A stretch of 64,000 bases of DNA from positions 372,001 through 436,000 of the forward strand of contig NZ_WBIN01000002.1 in assembly GCF_009749385.1 (NCBI RefSeq), given 5' to 3'. Positions 18,352 to 27,247 of this stretch are shown one piece after another (the stretch's first letter is position 1; every line of letters starts with the position of its first letter). A program made the translations under genes and the position numbers. This stretch comes from Agromyces allii (GTDB lineage: Bacteria > Actinomycetota > Actinomycetes > Actinomycetales > Microbacteriaceae). The notes beneath the pieces were generated by a model, which searched no databases, was not told the DNA's origin, and was given only the letters and a program-made list of their open reading frames with translations.

Positions 18352-19089
18352 TCAGATGCCCGACTCGTCGGTGCGCACGAGGATGCGGTCGCACTCGGGG
18401 CAGAGCAGCACCTCGTCGGGGGCCGCGCGGCGCACGACGTCGAGGTCGGAGCCCGTGAGCGTCATGGTGCAGCCGCCGCACGTGCGCTGGCGCAGGAGCG
18501 CCGCACCGATGCCGGCACCGCGCGCGCGCCGCTGCTCGAAGTACGCGAGCAGCTCGGCGGGAACCTCGGAGGCGACGACGCCGCGGTCGCGCTCGGCGCC
18601 GTCGCGCTCGACCACGAGGCCTTCGGACGCCTCGTTGCGCTCGGCCTCGAGCACGGCCGTCTGGGCGGCGATCTCGGCTCGTTCGGTGTCGATGCCGGCG
18701 ACGACGCCCTCGGCGGCCTCGACACGCTCCATGACGATGAGCTCCTGGTCTTCGAGGTCGCTCAGGCGCTTGGCCAGCGAGGCGAGCTCGGACTCGAGCG
18801 CGGCGACGTCCTTGGTCGACGACGTGTGCTGCAGGCGGTCGCCGTCGCGCGCGATGCGAGCCTCGACGACCGCGACGTCGGACTCGATGCGCTTCAGCTC
18901 GGCACGGGCGTCTTCGAGCGTGCCCTGCGCCTCGGCGCGACGCGAACGCACGGCCGCGTCTCGGGCCGCGAGCTCGGCGATGGGGCCCGACTGGGGCAGG
19001 CTTCCGAGCCGGTGCGCGATCTGCTGAAGTCGGGTGTCGACGGCCTGGAGGCGCAGAAGTTGCTGCTGGTCGGCGGGGCTTGCCTTCAC
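18352..19089 (-). CDS. Coiled-coil C4 zinc-ribbon protein (CT398-like)
   Basis: A 245-residue protein with a long coiled coil (about residues 1-175, heptads rich in Leu, Ala, Glu and Arg) followed by a C-terminal zinc ribbon with CGGC and CPEC Cys pairs. This layout defines the DUF164/CT398 family, a proposed nucleic-acid-associated or secretion-related protein; its job in actinobacteria is unknown. The GTG at 19089 is preceded by AAGGAG at six bases and is far better supported than the longer frame overlapping Nif3. It follows the Nif3 gene by 37 bases, a conserved actinobacterial pairing. Confidence 0.9.
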   Translation of the reverse strand: MKASPADQQQLLRLQAVDTRLQQIAHRLGSLPQSGPIAELAARDAAVRSRRAEAQGTLEDARAELKRIESDVAVVEARIARDGDRLQHTSSTKDVAALESELASLAKRLSDLEDQELIVMERVEAAEGVVAGIDTERAEIAAQTAVLEAERNEASEGLVVERDGAERDRGVVASEVPAELLAYFEQRRARGAGIGAALLRQRTCGGCTMTLTGSDLDVVRRAAPDEVLLCPECDRILVRTDESGI

Positions 19090-19126
19090 GTGGTGCTCCT
19101 TGTGGGATTCGCGGTGGGAATGGTCA

Positions 19127-19957
19127 TCATTGCACGACCTGGAAGTCCCAGGGGTCGGTGCGGAGCTCGCTGACGCGGAGCTCGAGTTCGGGGTGGGCCT
19201 CGCGCAGTTGTTCGGCCGCGGCATCCAGCCAGAGCCATTCGCTGGCCCAGTGCGACACGTCGATGAGCGCGGGGCCGCCGGTGAGCTTGGACTGCTCGCG
19301 GGATTCGGAGGCCGGGTGGTGCCGGAGATCGGCCGTGATGTAGGCGTCGGCGGCCCGCACCGCGGGGTCGCCGATCAGCGAGTCGCCCGCGCCTCCGCAG
19401 AGCGCGACGGTCTCGACGGGGTCGTCGAAGCCGCCCGCGACGCGCACGCCCGTCGCCGTCGGCGGCAGGATCTCGGCGAGCTGCCGCGCGAGCCGGCCGA
19501 CCGTGGTGGGTTGCGCGAGTCGGCCGACGCGGCCGAGGCCGTGGCCGGCTTCGCCGCCCGGGCCCGCGCTCGGCACGATCGGGCGGCCGTCGACCAGTCC
19601 GAGGCGCTCGGCGAGCACCGCGGACGTGCCCCGCTCGACGACGTCGGCGTTCGTGTGCGCCGCGACGAGCGCGCAGCCGCCGCGGATGAGTCGCGCGAGG
19701 ATCGCGCCCTTGTACCGGTCTTCGGCGACCGTCGTGACGCCGCGGAGCAGCAGCGGATGGTGCGCGATCACGAGGTCGGCGCCCCATTCGAGCGCCTCGT
19801 CGACGGTCTCGCCGACCGCGTCGACCGTGAGCAGCACGCGCCGAACCGTCGCGGCGGGATCGCCCGTGACGAGTCCGACCGAGTCCCAGCCCTCTGCACC
19901 CGAGACGGGCCAGAGCCGTTCGATCGTGGAGAGGACGTCGGCGAGGTCTGCTGGCAC
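19127..19957 (-). CDS. Nif3-like dinuclear metal-centre protein
   Basis: A 276-residue member of the NIF3/YbgI/DUF34 family: it has the N-terminal AEGWDSVGLV, the metal-binding IAHHPLLLRG, AAHTNADVV and the C-terminal DVSHWASE. It lies in the usual operon with the C4 zinc-ribbon gene. The biochemical role is unsettled; a GTP cyclohydrolase-related or metal-homeostasis role has been proposed for the family. Translation starts at GTG 19957, six bases after TAGGCT on the minus strand, with no ribosome-binding site, so the mRNA is probably leaderless. Confidence 0.93.
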   Translation of the reverse strand: MPADLADVLSTIERLWPVSGAEGWDSVGLVTGDPAATVRRVLLTVDAVGETVDEALEWGADLVIAHHPLLLRGVTTVAEDRYKGAILARLIRGGCALVAAHTNADVVERGTSAVLAERLGLVDGRPIVPSAGPGGEAGHGLGRVGRLAQPTTVGRLARQLAEILPPTATGVRVAGGFDDPVETVALCGGAGDSLIGDPAVRAADAYITADLRHHPASESREQSKLTGGPALIDVSHWASEWLWLDAAAEQLREAHPELELRVSELRTDPWDFQVVQ

Positions 19958-19963
19958 CCGCCC

Positions 19964-19969
19964 AGCCTA
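19964..19969 (-). promoter_or_regulatory. -10 element of the leaderless Nif3 gene
   Basis: Minus-strand TAGGCT is followed by six bases and the GTG start. It is the same hexamer and spacing as in front of map. Confidence 0.55.
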
Positions 19970-20024
19970 CCGTCGCAGCCTGCGCGGAGTCTCGGCTGCG
20001 CGAAGGTGCCGTCGAGTTCTGGAG

Positions 20025-20097
20025 TGGGCCCTGCCGGGCTCGAACCGACGACATCCACGGTGTAAACGTGGCGCTCTACCAACTGAGCTAAAGGCCC
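20025..20097 (-). tRNA. tRNA-Val, anticodon TAC
   Basis: A 73-nt cloverleaf on the minus strand. The acceptor stem GGGCCTT pairs with AGGGCCC with discriminator A and no encoded CCA. The anticodon stem-loop is CCACG-TTTACAC-CGTGG, reading TAC, and the T arm is GTCGG-TTCGAGC-CCGGC. No duplicated tRNA end or integrase is seen nearby, so it has not obviously been used as an attachment site. Confidence 0.97.
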
Positions 20098-20171
20098 GCC
20101 GCGTGAGCGACGCATCCGCAATGCTATCGCCCGATCGAGGGCGGACGAGACGGATGCCGCGCGCCGCCGCC

Positions 20172-20639
20172 TCAGCGCGAGGCGAGGGTCGCGAGCGCCT
20201 CGCGGTACTGGTCGAGGCTCCGGGGCTCGCCGGGGGGCGTCGCGAAGCTCCCGCGGATCACCCCGTCGACGTCGATCACGAAGGTGGCCCGAGCCGCGTA
20301 CCCGCGCTCATCGAGGAACGCGTCGTACGCACGCGCGACCTCGCCGTGCGGCCAGAAGTCGGAGAGGAGCGGGAACGTGTAGCCCTGCTCCTCGGCCCAC
20401 GCCCGGAGCGCGAACTTCGAGTCGACCGAGACGCCGACCAGCTGCACGCCGGCCTCGGCGAACACCTCGAGGTCGTCGCGCAGCGCGCACAACTCCCCCT
20501 CGCACGTGCGCGAGAACGCGAGCGGGAAGAACACGAGCACCACGGGCGAGGCCCGCCTCAGCTCGGACAGCCGCACCGCCCGGCCGAGGTGGTCGGCAAG
20601 TTCGAAGTCGGGGGCGGGAGCACCGGCGGGAAGCGGCAT
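20172..20639 (-). CDS. Peroxiredoxin, AhpE/BCP-like
   Basis: A 155-residue thiol peroxidase of the AhpC/TSA superfamily that reduces peroxides through the Cys in FSRTCEGELC. PLAFSRTCEGEL matches the AhpE signature, and a second Cys lies four residues after it. It has the conserved VVLVFFP strand before the active site and WPHGEVARAYDAF later. The ATG at 20639, preceded by AGGAG at seven bases, gives MPLPAGAPAPDFEL, the normal start of this family. It diverges from aceE across 170 bases; TATGCT at 20686-20681 is a candidate -10. Confidence 0.92.
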   Translation of the reverse strand: MPLPAGAPAPDFELADHLGRAVRLSELRRASPVVLVFFPLAFSRTCEGELCALRDDLEVFAEAGVQLVGVSVDSKFALRAWAEEQGYTFPLLSDFWPHGEVARAYDAFLDERGYAARATFVIDVDGVIRGSFATPPGEPRSLDQYREALATLASR

Positions 20640-20808
20640 CCGTTCACTCCTCTGCTTTGTCGAACGCTGAGCGAAGGCACAGCATACCGAGCCGAAACGT
20701 TGTGCGAATGTCACTAGTATGGCCAAGTGTGATCGGTCGAAACCCGGCCGTTCGTCGTGCGCGCGGAACGCCGCGCCCGGCATGATCTGCCGTAGAGAAA
20801 GGTCGAGT

Positions 20809-23535
20809 GTGACTGTCAACGACCAGGACCCGTACTCCGTCGAGGCGCTGGATTCCGACCCGGATGAGACATCCGAATGGGCCGAATCCCTCGACGCCCT
20901 CGTGACGGCGAAGGGACATCAGCGCGGTCGCGAGATCATGCTGAGCCTGCTCAAGCGTTCGAAGGAGCTCCACCTCGGAGTGCCGATGGTTCCGACCACG
21001 GACTACCTGAACACGATCGCCCCCGAGAACGAGCCCGAGTTCCCGGGCGACGAGGAGATCGAGCGCCGCTACCGCGCCTGGCTCCGCTGGAACGCCGCGA
21101 TCCTCGTGCACCGCTCGCAGCGCCCCGAGATCGGCGTCGGCGGACACATCTCCACCTATGCAGGCGCCGCCTCGCTCTACGAGGTCGGCCTCAACCACTT
21201 CTTCCGCGGCCAGGACCACCCCGGCGGCGGAGACCAGGTCTTCTTCCAGGGCCACGCCTCCCCCGGCATGTACGCCCGCGCCTTCCTCGAGGGGCGTCTG
21301 AGCGACGCCGACCTCGACGGCTTCCGCCAGGAGAAGTCGCGTGCGCCGCACGGCCTGTCGTCGTACCCGCACCCGCGCCTCATGCCGGAGTTCTGGCAGT
21401 TCCCGACCGTGTCGATGGGCCTCGGCCCGATCAACGCGATCTACCAGGCCCAGCTCAACCGCTACCTCACCAACCGCGGCATCAAGGACGCCTCCGACCA
21501 GCAGGTCTGGGCGTTCCTCGGCGACGGCGAGATGGACGAGGTCGAGAGCCGCGGCCAGCTGCAGGTCGCCGCCAACGAGGGCCTCGACAACCTCAACTTC
21601 GTGATCAACTGCAACCTGCAGCGTCTCGACGGCCCCGTGCGCGGCAACGGCAAGATCATCCAGGAGCTCGAGAGCTTCTTCCGCGGCGCCGGCTGGAACG
21701 TCATCAAGGTCGTGTGGGGTCGCGAGTGGGACTCGCTGCTGGCCGCCGACCACGACGGCGCGCTCCGCAACCTCATGAACGTCACGCCCGACGGCGACTA
21801 CCAGACGTACAAGACGGAGTCGGGCGCCTACGTGCGCGAGAACTTCTTCGGCCGCGACCCGCGCGCCCTCGAGCTCGTGTCGCACCTCAGCGACGACGAG
21901 GTCTGGGGCCTCAAGCGCGGCGGTCACGACTACCGCAAGATCTACGCGGCGTTCAAGGCCGCCACCGAGCACAAGGGTCAGCCGACGGTCATCCTCGCGA
22001 AGACCATCAAGGGCTACGGCCTGGGCAAGTCCTTCGAGGGGCGCAACGCGACGCACCAGATGAAGAAGATGACCCTCGACAACCTCAAGACGTTCCGCGA
22101 CGAGATGCGCATCCCGATCTCCGACGCGCAGCTCGAGGAGAACCCGTACCTTCCGCCGTACTACCACCCCGGTCAGGGCGACGAGGCGATCCAGTACCTG
22201 CAGGAGCGCCGTCGCGCGCTCGGCGGCTACGTGCCCGAGCGCCGCTCGAAGCACGTCGAGATCTCGCTGCCCGACGACTCGGCGTACGCGATCTCGAAGA
22301 AGGGCTCCGGCACGCAGGAGATCGCCACGACCATGGCGTTCGTGCGACTGCTGAAGGACCTCATCCGCTCGAAGGACTTCGGCCACCGCATCGTGCCGAT
22401 CATCCCCGACGAGGCGCGCACCTTCGGCATCGACGCGTTCTTCCCGACCGCGAAGATCTACAACCCGAACGGCCAGCACTACACGTCGGTCGACCGCGAA
22501 CTGCTGCTCGCCTACAAGGAGAGCCCGCAGGGCCAGATCGTGCACGTCGGCATCAACGAGGCCGGCGCGTTCGCGGCCTTCACGAACATCGGCACGTCGT
22601 ACGCCACGCAGGGCGAGCCCCTGATCCCCGTGTACGTCTTCTACTCGATGTTCGGCTTCCAGCGCACGGGCGACGCGATGTGGGCCGCCGGCGACCAGAT
22701 GGCGCGCGGCTTCATCATCGGCGCGACCGCGGGCCGCACCACCCTCACGGGTGAGGGCCTCCAGCACGCCGACGGCCACTCGCCGCTGCTCGCGTCGACC
22801 AACCCGGCCGTGGTCAGCTACGACCCCGCGTACGGCTACGAGATCGGGCACATCATGCGCGCCGGCCTCGAGCGCATGTACGGCGGCACCCACGCCGACC
22901 CGAACGTCATGTACTACCTCACGGTGTACAACGAGCCGATCGTGCAGCCGGCCGAGCCAGAGGGCACCGACGTCGACGGCATCCTGCGGGGCATCCACAA
23001 GATCTCGAACGGCAACGGCAACGGCCCGTCGGCGCAGCTGCTCGCCTCGGGCGTCGCGGTGCCGTGGGCCCTCGAAGCCCAGCAGCTGCTGGCCGAGGAC
23101 TGGGGCGTCTCCGCCGACGTCTGGTCGGTCACGAGCTGGGCCGAGCTCCGCCGCGACGGACTCGCCGCGCAGGAGCACAACTTCCTCAACCCCGACGACG
23201 AGCCGCGCGTGCCGTACCTCACGAGCAAGCTCTCGGGCGCGAACGGCCCGTTCGTCGCGGTGTCCGACTACATGCACGCCGTGCCCGACCAGATCCGCGC
23301 CTTCGTGCCCGGCGACTTCGCGACGCTCGGCGCCGACGACTTCGGCTTCTCCGACACGCGTGCCGCCGCTCGCCGCTACTTCAAGATCGACGGTCCGTCG
23401 CTCGTGGTGCGTGCGCTCGAGCAGCTCGTCGCCCGCGGCGAGATCGACCGCTCGGTGCCGGCTCAGGCCATCGCGAAGTACCGCCTGCACGACGTCAACG
23501 CCGGAACCACCGGTTCCGCCGGCGGCGAGAGCTAA
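20809..23535 (+). CDS. aceE: Pyruvate dehydrogenase E1 component, homodimeric type
   Basis: Thiamine-diphosphate enzyme that decarboxylates pyruvate and acetylates the E2 lipoyl group. The 908-residue product is of full family length. It has [15 protein letters not shown], the ThDP motif starting [12 protein letters not shown] and ending INCNLQ, and the transketolase-like second half ([30 protein letters not shown]). The GTG at 20809 has AAAGG at seven bases upstream and gives [15 protein letters not shown], the expected N-terminus. A gene for its fatty-acid-pathway regulator starts 6 bases after its stop. Confidence 0.96.
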   Translation: MTVNDQDPYSVEALDSDPDETSEWAESLDALVTAKGHQRGREIMLSLLKRSKELHLGVPMVPTTDYLNTIAPENEPEFPGDEEIERRYRAWLRWNAAILVHRSQRPEIGVGGHISTYAGAASLYEVGLNHFFRGQDHPGGGDQVFFQGHASPGMYARAFLEGRLSDADLDGFRQEKSRAPHGLSSYPHPRLMPEFWQFPTVSMGLGPINAIYQAQLNRYLTNRGIKDASDQQVWAFLGDGEMDEVESRGQLQVAANEGLDNLNFVINCNLQRLDGPVRGNGKIIQELESFFRGAGWNVIKVVWGREWDSLLAADHDGALRNLMNVTPDGDYQTYKTESGAYVRENFFGRDPRALELVSHLSDDEVWGLKRGGHDYRKIYAAFKAATEHKGQPTVILAKTIKGYGLGKSFEGRNATHQMKKMTLDNLKTFRDEMRIPISDAQLEENPYLPPYYHPGQGDEAIQYLQERRRALGGYVPERRSKHVEISLPDDSAYAISKKGSGTQEIATTMAFVRLLKDLIRSKDFGHRIVPIIPDEARTFGIDAFFPTAKIYNPNGQHYTSVDRELLLAYKESPQGQIVHVGINEAGAFAAFTNIGTSYATQGEPLIPVYVFYSMFGFQRTGDAMWAAGDQMARGFIIGATAGRTTLTGEGLQHADGHSPLLASTNPAVVSYDPAYGYEIGHIMRAGLERMYGGTHADPNVMYYLTVYNEPIVQPAEPEGTDVDGILRGIHKISNGNGNGPSAQLLASGVAVPWALEAQQLLAEDWGVSADVWSVTSWAELRRDGLAAQEHNFLNPDDEPRVPYLTSKLSGANGPFVAVSDYMHAVPDQIRAFVPGDFATLGADDFGFSDTRAAARRYFKIDGPSLVVRALEQLVARGEIDRSVPAQAIAKYRLHDVNAGTTGSAGGES

Positions 23536-23541
23536 CCCGAG

Positions 23542-24747
23542 GTGGCGAAACCCCGTACCAAGGCAGAGACCCTCGCATGGTTGCGAACCATCGCGGGTGA
23601 GTTGTCGACCCAGACGCTGAAGCGCCTGGAAGACACGCTGTCCTGGTACGGGGACATGCCCCCGAGCCGGCGCTCGGCCGTCGGGCTCGTCGCCCAGGCC
23701 GGCATCTCGTCGTTCATCGCCTGGTTCGAGGACCCCCGTTCCACACCGTGGATCGCGGCCGACGTGTTCGGTGCGGCACCGCGCGAGCTGCTGCGCTCGG
23801 TGAGCCTGCAGCAGACGCTCCAGCTCATCCGCGTCACGGTCGAGGTCGTCGAGGACCGTGTGAAAGACGGAGGCGAGCCGCTCCGCGAGGCGATCCTGCT
23901 CTACTCGCGCGAGATCGCGTTCGCCGCGGCCGACGTCTACGCCCGCGCCGCAGAGGCCCGCGGTCTGTGGGACGCCCGCCTCGAGGCCCTCGTCGTCGAC
24001 TCGATCCTCTCGGGCGAGTACGACGACGAACTGCCGAGCCGCATCGCGGCCCTCGGCTGGCACGGTCACGGCGAGGTCGCGGTGCTCGTGGGCACCGCAC
24101 CCAAGCAGCTCGACGTCGACCACGTGCGCCGGGTCGCCCGGCACATGCAGGCCGACGTGCTCATCGGCGTGCAGGGCAACCGTCTCGTGCTCGTGATCGG
24201 CCGGTCCGAGCAGCTCGGGCGACAGCCCGACGAGGTCGGCACCTCGCCCGCCATGACGTTCATGGAGTTCGCGACGCAGCTCGAGAGCCACTTCGGGCCG
24301 GGGCACCTCGTGCTCGGCCACGAGGTGCCGAACCTCGTCGACGCGTCGAAGAGCGCGAAGGCCGCCCTCGCCGGGTTCGCCGTCGCTCGGTCGTGGCGGC
24401 ACGCGCCGCGGCCGGTGCACGCCGACGACCTGCTGCCCGAGCGCGCGCTCGCGGGCGACCCGCTCGCACGCGCGACGCTCGTGCACCGCATCTACCGTCC
24501 GCTGCAGGCGCACTCGACCGAGCTGCTGACGACGCTCTGGAGCTACCTCGACAACGGCCGGTCGCTCGAGGCGACCGCGCGCGAGCTCTTCGTGCACCCG
24601 AACACCGTGCGCTACCGCCTCAAGCGCGTCTCCGACGTGATCGGGTGGGACGCCACGGGCGCCCGCGAGGCGCTCATCCTGCAGTCCGCGCTCATCATCG
24701 GGTCGATGAGCGACCACGAGCACCCCACGAGGCGACGACCGTCCTGA
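23542..24747 (+). CDS. fasR: PucR/CdaR-family regulator, FasR-like
   Basis: A 401-residue DNA-binding protein with an N-terminal regulatory region, a GGDEF-like middle domain, and a C-terminal helix-turn-helix of the PucR type (SLEATARELFVHPNTVRYRLKRVSDVIGWD at about 340-370, here abbreviated to its core). In Streptomyces the gene in this same position, directly before fabD-fabH-acpP-fabF, encodes FasR, an activator of the fatty acid synthase operon. Assignment rests on domain type and synteny. The GTG start at 23542 has only GAG nearby and lies 6 bases after aceE, so translation is probably coupled to aceE. Confidence 0.8.
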   Translation: MAKPRTKAETLAWLRTIAGELSTQTLKRLEDTLSWYGDMPPSRRSAVGLVAQAGISSFIAWFEDPRSTPWIAADVFGAAPRELLRSVSLQQTLQLIRVTVEVVEDRVKDGGEPLREAILLYSREIAFAAADVYARAAEARGLWDARLEALVVDSILSGEYDDELPSRIAALGWHGHGEVAVLVGTAPKQLDVDHVRRVARHMQADVLIGVQGNRLVLVIGRSEQLGRQPDEVGTSPAMTFMEFATQLESHFGPGHLVLGHEVPNLVDASKSAKAALAGFAVARSWRHAPRPVHADDLLPERALAGDPLARATLVHRIYRPLQAHSTELLTTLWSYLDNGRSLEATARELFVHPNTVRYRLKRVSDVIGWDATGAREALILQSALIIGSMSDHEHPTRRRPS

Positions 24748-24818
24748 GCAACCGCTGCCCGCGGCCTCCGCTGGGCTGTGCAGCGATGCCCGACCGGGAC
24801 ATCGACTGTGGGACGCGC

Positions 24819-24842
24819 ACAAGCCTTTCCGCGAGAGCTTGT
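24819..24842. promoter_or_regulatory. Inverted repeat upstream of fabD, possible FasR operator
   Basis: ACAAGC (24819-24824) and GCTTGT (24837-24842) form 6-bp inverted arms 12 bases apart, about 50 bases before the fabD GTG. Position suits an activator site. The arms are short enough to arise by chance. Confidence 0.35.
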
Positions 24843-24888
24843 CGTATCGGCACACACGGGAGACCGGCGTCATTGACAGACTAGGGAC

Positions 24889-25809
24889 GTGATCGTCGTC
24901 GTCTGCCCTGGTCAGGGCTCCCAGACCCCCGGATTCCTCGCTCCTTGGCTCGCGGACTCCGCCCGTGCCGAGCAGCTCGACGCCTACTCGCAGGCCGCGG
25001 GCGTCGATCTCGCGCTGCACGGCACCGAGAGCGACGCGGACACGATCCGCGACACCGCGATCGCGCAGCCGCTCATCGTCGCGGCCGGACTGCTCACGCT
25101 CGACGCCCTGCTGGCCGACGGCCGCGGCGAGAAGATCGGCGGCATCGCCGGGCACTCGGTCGGCGAGATCACGGCCGCGGCCGGCGCGGGCGTGCTGTCC
25201 TCCGCCGACGCGCTGCGCTTCGTGGGCGAGCGCGGTCGCGCGATGTCGGATGCCGCGGCGCAGACGCCGACCGGCATGAGCGCCGTCCTCGGCGGCGACG
25301 AGTCCGCGCTGCTCGCGCGACTCGCCGAGCTCGGCCTCGAGCCCGCGAACTTCAACGGCGGCGGCCAGATCGTCGTCGCCGGAGCCCTCGACGCCCTCGA
25401 GACGCTGAAGGCCGAGCCGCCCGCCGGCTCCCGCGTGATCCCGCTCCAGGTCGCCGGCGCGTTCCACACGCGCTACATGGCTCCCGCCGTCGCGCACCTC
25501 ACCGACGTCGCCGCCACGCTGAGCCCCGCCGACCCCGCGCAGACGCTCTGGACGAACAACGACGGCCGGGTCGTGACATCCGGAACCGAGTTCGTCGACC
25601 TGCTGGTCGGCCAGGTCTCGTCGCCCGTGCGCTGGGACCTCTGCATGGCGTCGTTCGCCGATGCGGGCGTCACCGGCATCATCGAGGTCGCCCCGGCAGG
25701 CGCCCTCGTGGGGCTCGCCAAGCGTGCGCTCAAGGGCGTGCCGACCGTCGCCGTGAAGACCCCCGACGACCTGCCCGCGGCGATCGAACTCATCGAACAG
25801 GCCGCCTGA
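24889..25809 (+). CDS. fabD: Malonyl-CoA:ACP transacylase
   Basis: Loads malonyl groups from CoA onto acyl carrier protein for fatty acid elongation. The 306-residue protein has the N-terminal PGQGSQ loop, nucleophile S90 in GHSVGE, and catalytic H193 in GAFHTRYM. The GTG at 24889 is preceded by CAGACT ending six bases away, compatible with a leaderless start, though AGGGA lies between and could also help. First gene of fabD-fabH-acpP-fabF on the plus strand. Confidence 0.96.
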   Translation: MIVVVCPGQGSQTPGFLAPWLADSARAEQLDAYSQAAGVDLALHGTESDADTIRDTAIAQPLIVAAGLLTLDALLADGRGEKIGGIAGHSVGEITAAAGAGVLSSADALRFVGERGRAMSDAAAQTPTGMSAVLGGDESALLARLAELGLEPANFNGGGQIVVAGALDALETLKAEPPAGSRVIPLQVAGAFHTRYMAPAVAHLTDVAATLSPADPAQTLWTNNDGRVVTSGTEFVDLLVGQVSSPVRWDLCMASFADAGVTGIIEVAPAGALVGLAKRALKGVPTVAVKTPDDLPAAIELIEQAA

Positions 25810-25847
25810 TTCGCCGCACGGCCGAACGCACCGAGAGAATGTCGAAC

Positions 25848-26852
25848 ATGACCAAGCCCACCCTGCAGCAGTCGCACGGCCCCGCCTACACGCGCATCTA
25901 CGCCGTCGGCGCCGCGCGCGGCGAGAACGCCGTGCCGAACGACGACCTCATCGGCCCCATCGACTCCTCCGACGAGTGGATCCAGCAGCGCACCGGCATC
26001 ATCACGCGCACGCGCGCCGGTGCCGACGTCTCGGCGCTCGACCTGGCGACCGATGCGGCACGCGAGGCGATCGAGAAGTCGGGCGTCGCACCCGAGCTCA
26101 TCGACCTCGTCATCGTCGCGACGATCTCGAACGTGCAGCAGACGCCGTCGATGGCCGCCGTCGTCGCCGACCGCGTCGGCGCGAACCCCGCTGCGGCCTA
26201 CGACGCGAACGCGGCCTGCGCGGGCTACGCCTACGCGGTGGCCCAGGCCGACGCGCTCATCCGCACGGGCGTCGCGCACTACGCGCTCGTCATCGGCGCC
26301 GAGAAGCTCTCCGACGTCGTCGACCCGACCGACCGCACGATCTCGTTCCTGCTCGGCGACGGTGCGGGCGCTGTCGTGATCGGCCCGAGCGACTTCCCGG
26401 GCATCGCGCGCACCGTGTGGGGCTCCGACGGATCGAAGGCCGGCGCAGTCGGCATGAACGGCACGCTCGTCGACTTCCGCGACGGCGCCGCCGAGTGGCC
26501 GACCCTCCGCCAGGAGGGGCAGACCGTCTTCCGCTGGGCGGTCTGGGACATGGCGAAGGTCGCGAAGCAGGCGCTCGACGCCGCAGGCGTCACCGCCGCC
26601 GACCTGGCCGCGTTCATCCCCCACCAGGCGAACATGCGCATCATCGACGAGTTCGCCAAGCAGCTGAAGCTGCCCGAGACGGTCGCGATCGCCCGCGACA
26701 TCGCGACGACGGGCAACACCTCCGCGGCGTCCATCCCCCTCGCGACCCACCGTCTGCTCGAGGAGCACCCTGAACTTTCCGGAGGTCTCGCCCTCCAGAT
26801 CGGCTTCGGCGCCGGCCTCGTGTTCGGCGCCCAAGTGGTGGTTCTGCCGTGA
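25848..26852 (+). CDS. fabH: 3-Oxoacyl-ACP synthase III (KAS III)
   Basis: Starts each fatty acid chain by condensing a short acyl-CoA with malonyl-ACP. The 334-residue protein has the Cys-His-Asn triad C124 (NAACAGYAYA), H259 (PHQANMRI) and N290 (TTGNTSAAS). In bacteria making branched-chain lipids this enzyme uses branched primers; the sequence alone does not settle primer choice. The ATG at 25848 (MTKPTLQQ) was preferred to the ATG three codons earlier because GAGAGA is nine bases away rather than touching it. It follows fabD by 38 bases. Confidence 0.95.
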   Translation: MTKPTLQQSHGPAYTRIYAVGAARGENAVPNDDLIGPIDSSDEWIQQRTGIITRTRAGADVSALDLATDAAREAIEKSGVAPELIDLVIVATISNVQQTPSMAAVVADRVGANPAAAYDANAACAGYAYAVAQADALIRTGVAHYALVIGAEKLSDVVDPTDRTISFLLGDGAGAVVIGPSDFPGIARTVWGSDGSKAGAVGMNGTLVDFRDGAAEWPTLRQEGQTVFRWAVWDMAKVAKQALDAAGVTAADLAAFIPHQANMRIIDEFAKQLKLPETVAIARDIATTGNTSAASIPLATHRLLEEHPELSGGLALQIGFGAGLVFGAQVVVLP

Positions 26853-26872
26853 ACCGCCGACCTCTGTCCATC

Positions 26873-26878
26873 TAGACT
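26873..26878 (+). promoter_or_regulatory. Candidate internal -10 element before acpP
   Basis: TAGACT lies 39 bases before the acpP ATG, in the gap after fabH. It would allow extra acyl carrier protein expression, which is needed in excess over the enzymes. No clear -35 is seen. Confidence 0.4.
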
Positions 26879-26917
26879 GACTCTCGGTCAAACGAGACAC
26901 CCTCAAGGAGAAGAACC

Positions 26918-27166
26918 ATGGCATTGTCCACCGAAGAAGTGCTTGCCGGCCTGGCCGAGCTCATCAACGACGAGACCGGCATCGCAACCGACACGGTTGA
27001 GCTGGACAAGTCGTTCACCGACGACCTCGACATCGACTCGATCTCGATGATGACCATCGTCGTCAACGCAGAAGAGAAGTTCGACGTCAAGATCCCCGAC
27101 GAAGAGGTCAAGAACCTCAAGACCGTCGGCGACGCCGTCGACTTCATCGTCAAGGCCTCGGCCTAG
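26918..27166 (+). CDS. acpP: Acyl carrier protein
   Basis: Carries growing acyl chains on a phosphopantetheine arm. An 82-residue acidic four-helix protein with the attachment serine S41 in DLDIDSISMM, where Ile replaces the usual Leu of DSL as in many actinobacterial ACPs. AAGGAG precedes the ATG by about ten bases. It is the third gene of the fab cluster, between fabH and fabF. Confidence 0.97.
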   Translation: MALSTEEVLAGLAELINDETGIATDTVELDKSFTDDLDIDSISMMTIVVNAEEKFDVKIPDEEVKNLKTVGDAVDFIVKASA

Positions 27167-27247
27167 TCGCTGCCCGGAGCGGGCCGGCGCATCGCGCCCG
27201 GCCCGCTCGCTCAGCCTGACCGTTTCCTCCATCGGAGTGTTTCTCGT

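Noticed and set aside
20025..20097. tRNA-Val as an integration site for a genomic island
   Set aside because: No partial tRNA duplicate, integrase or change in base composition was seen on either side; flanking genes are core.
20644..25497. Very long open frame on the minus strand opposite aceE, the regulator and fabD
   Set aside because: It is a shadow caused by high GC third-position bias. The plus-strand frames encode clear families, and the antisense product is Arg/Val/Asp-rich nonsense without domains.
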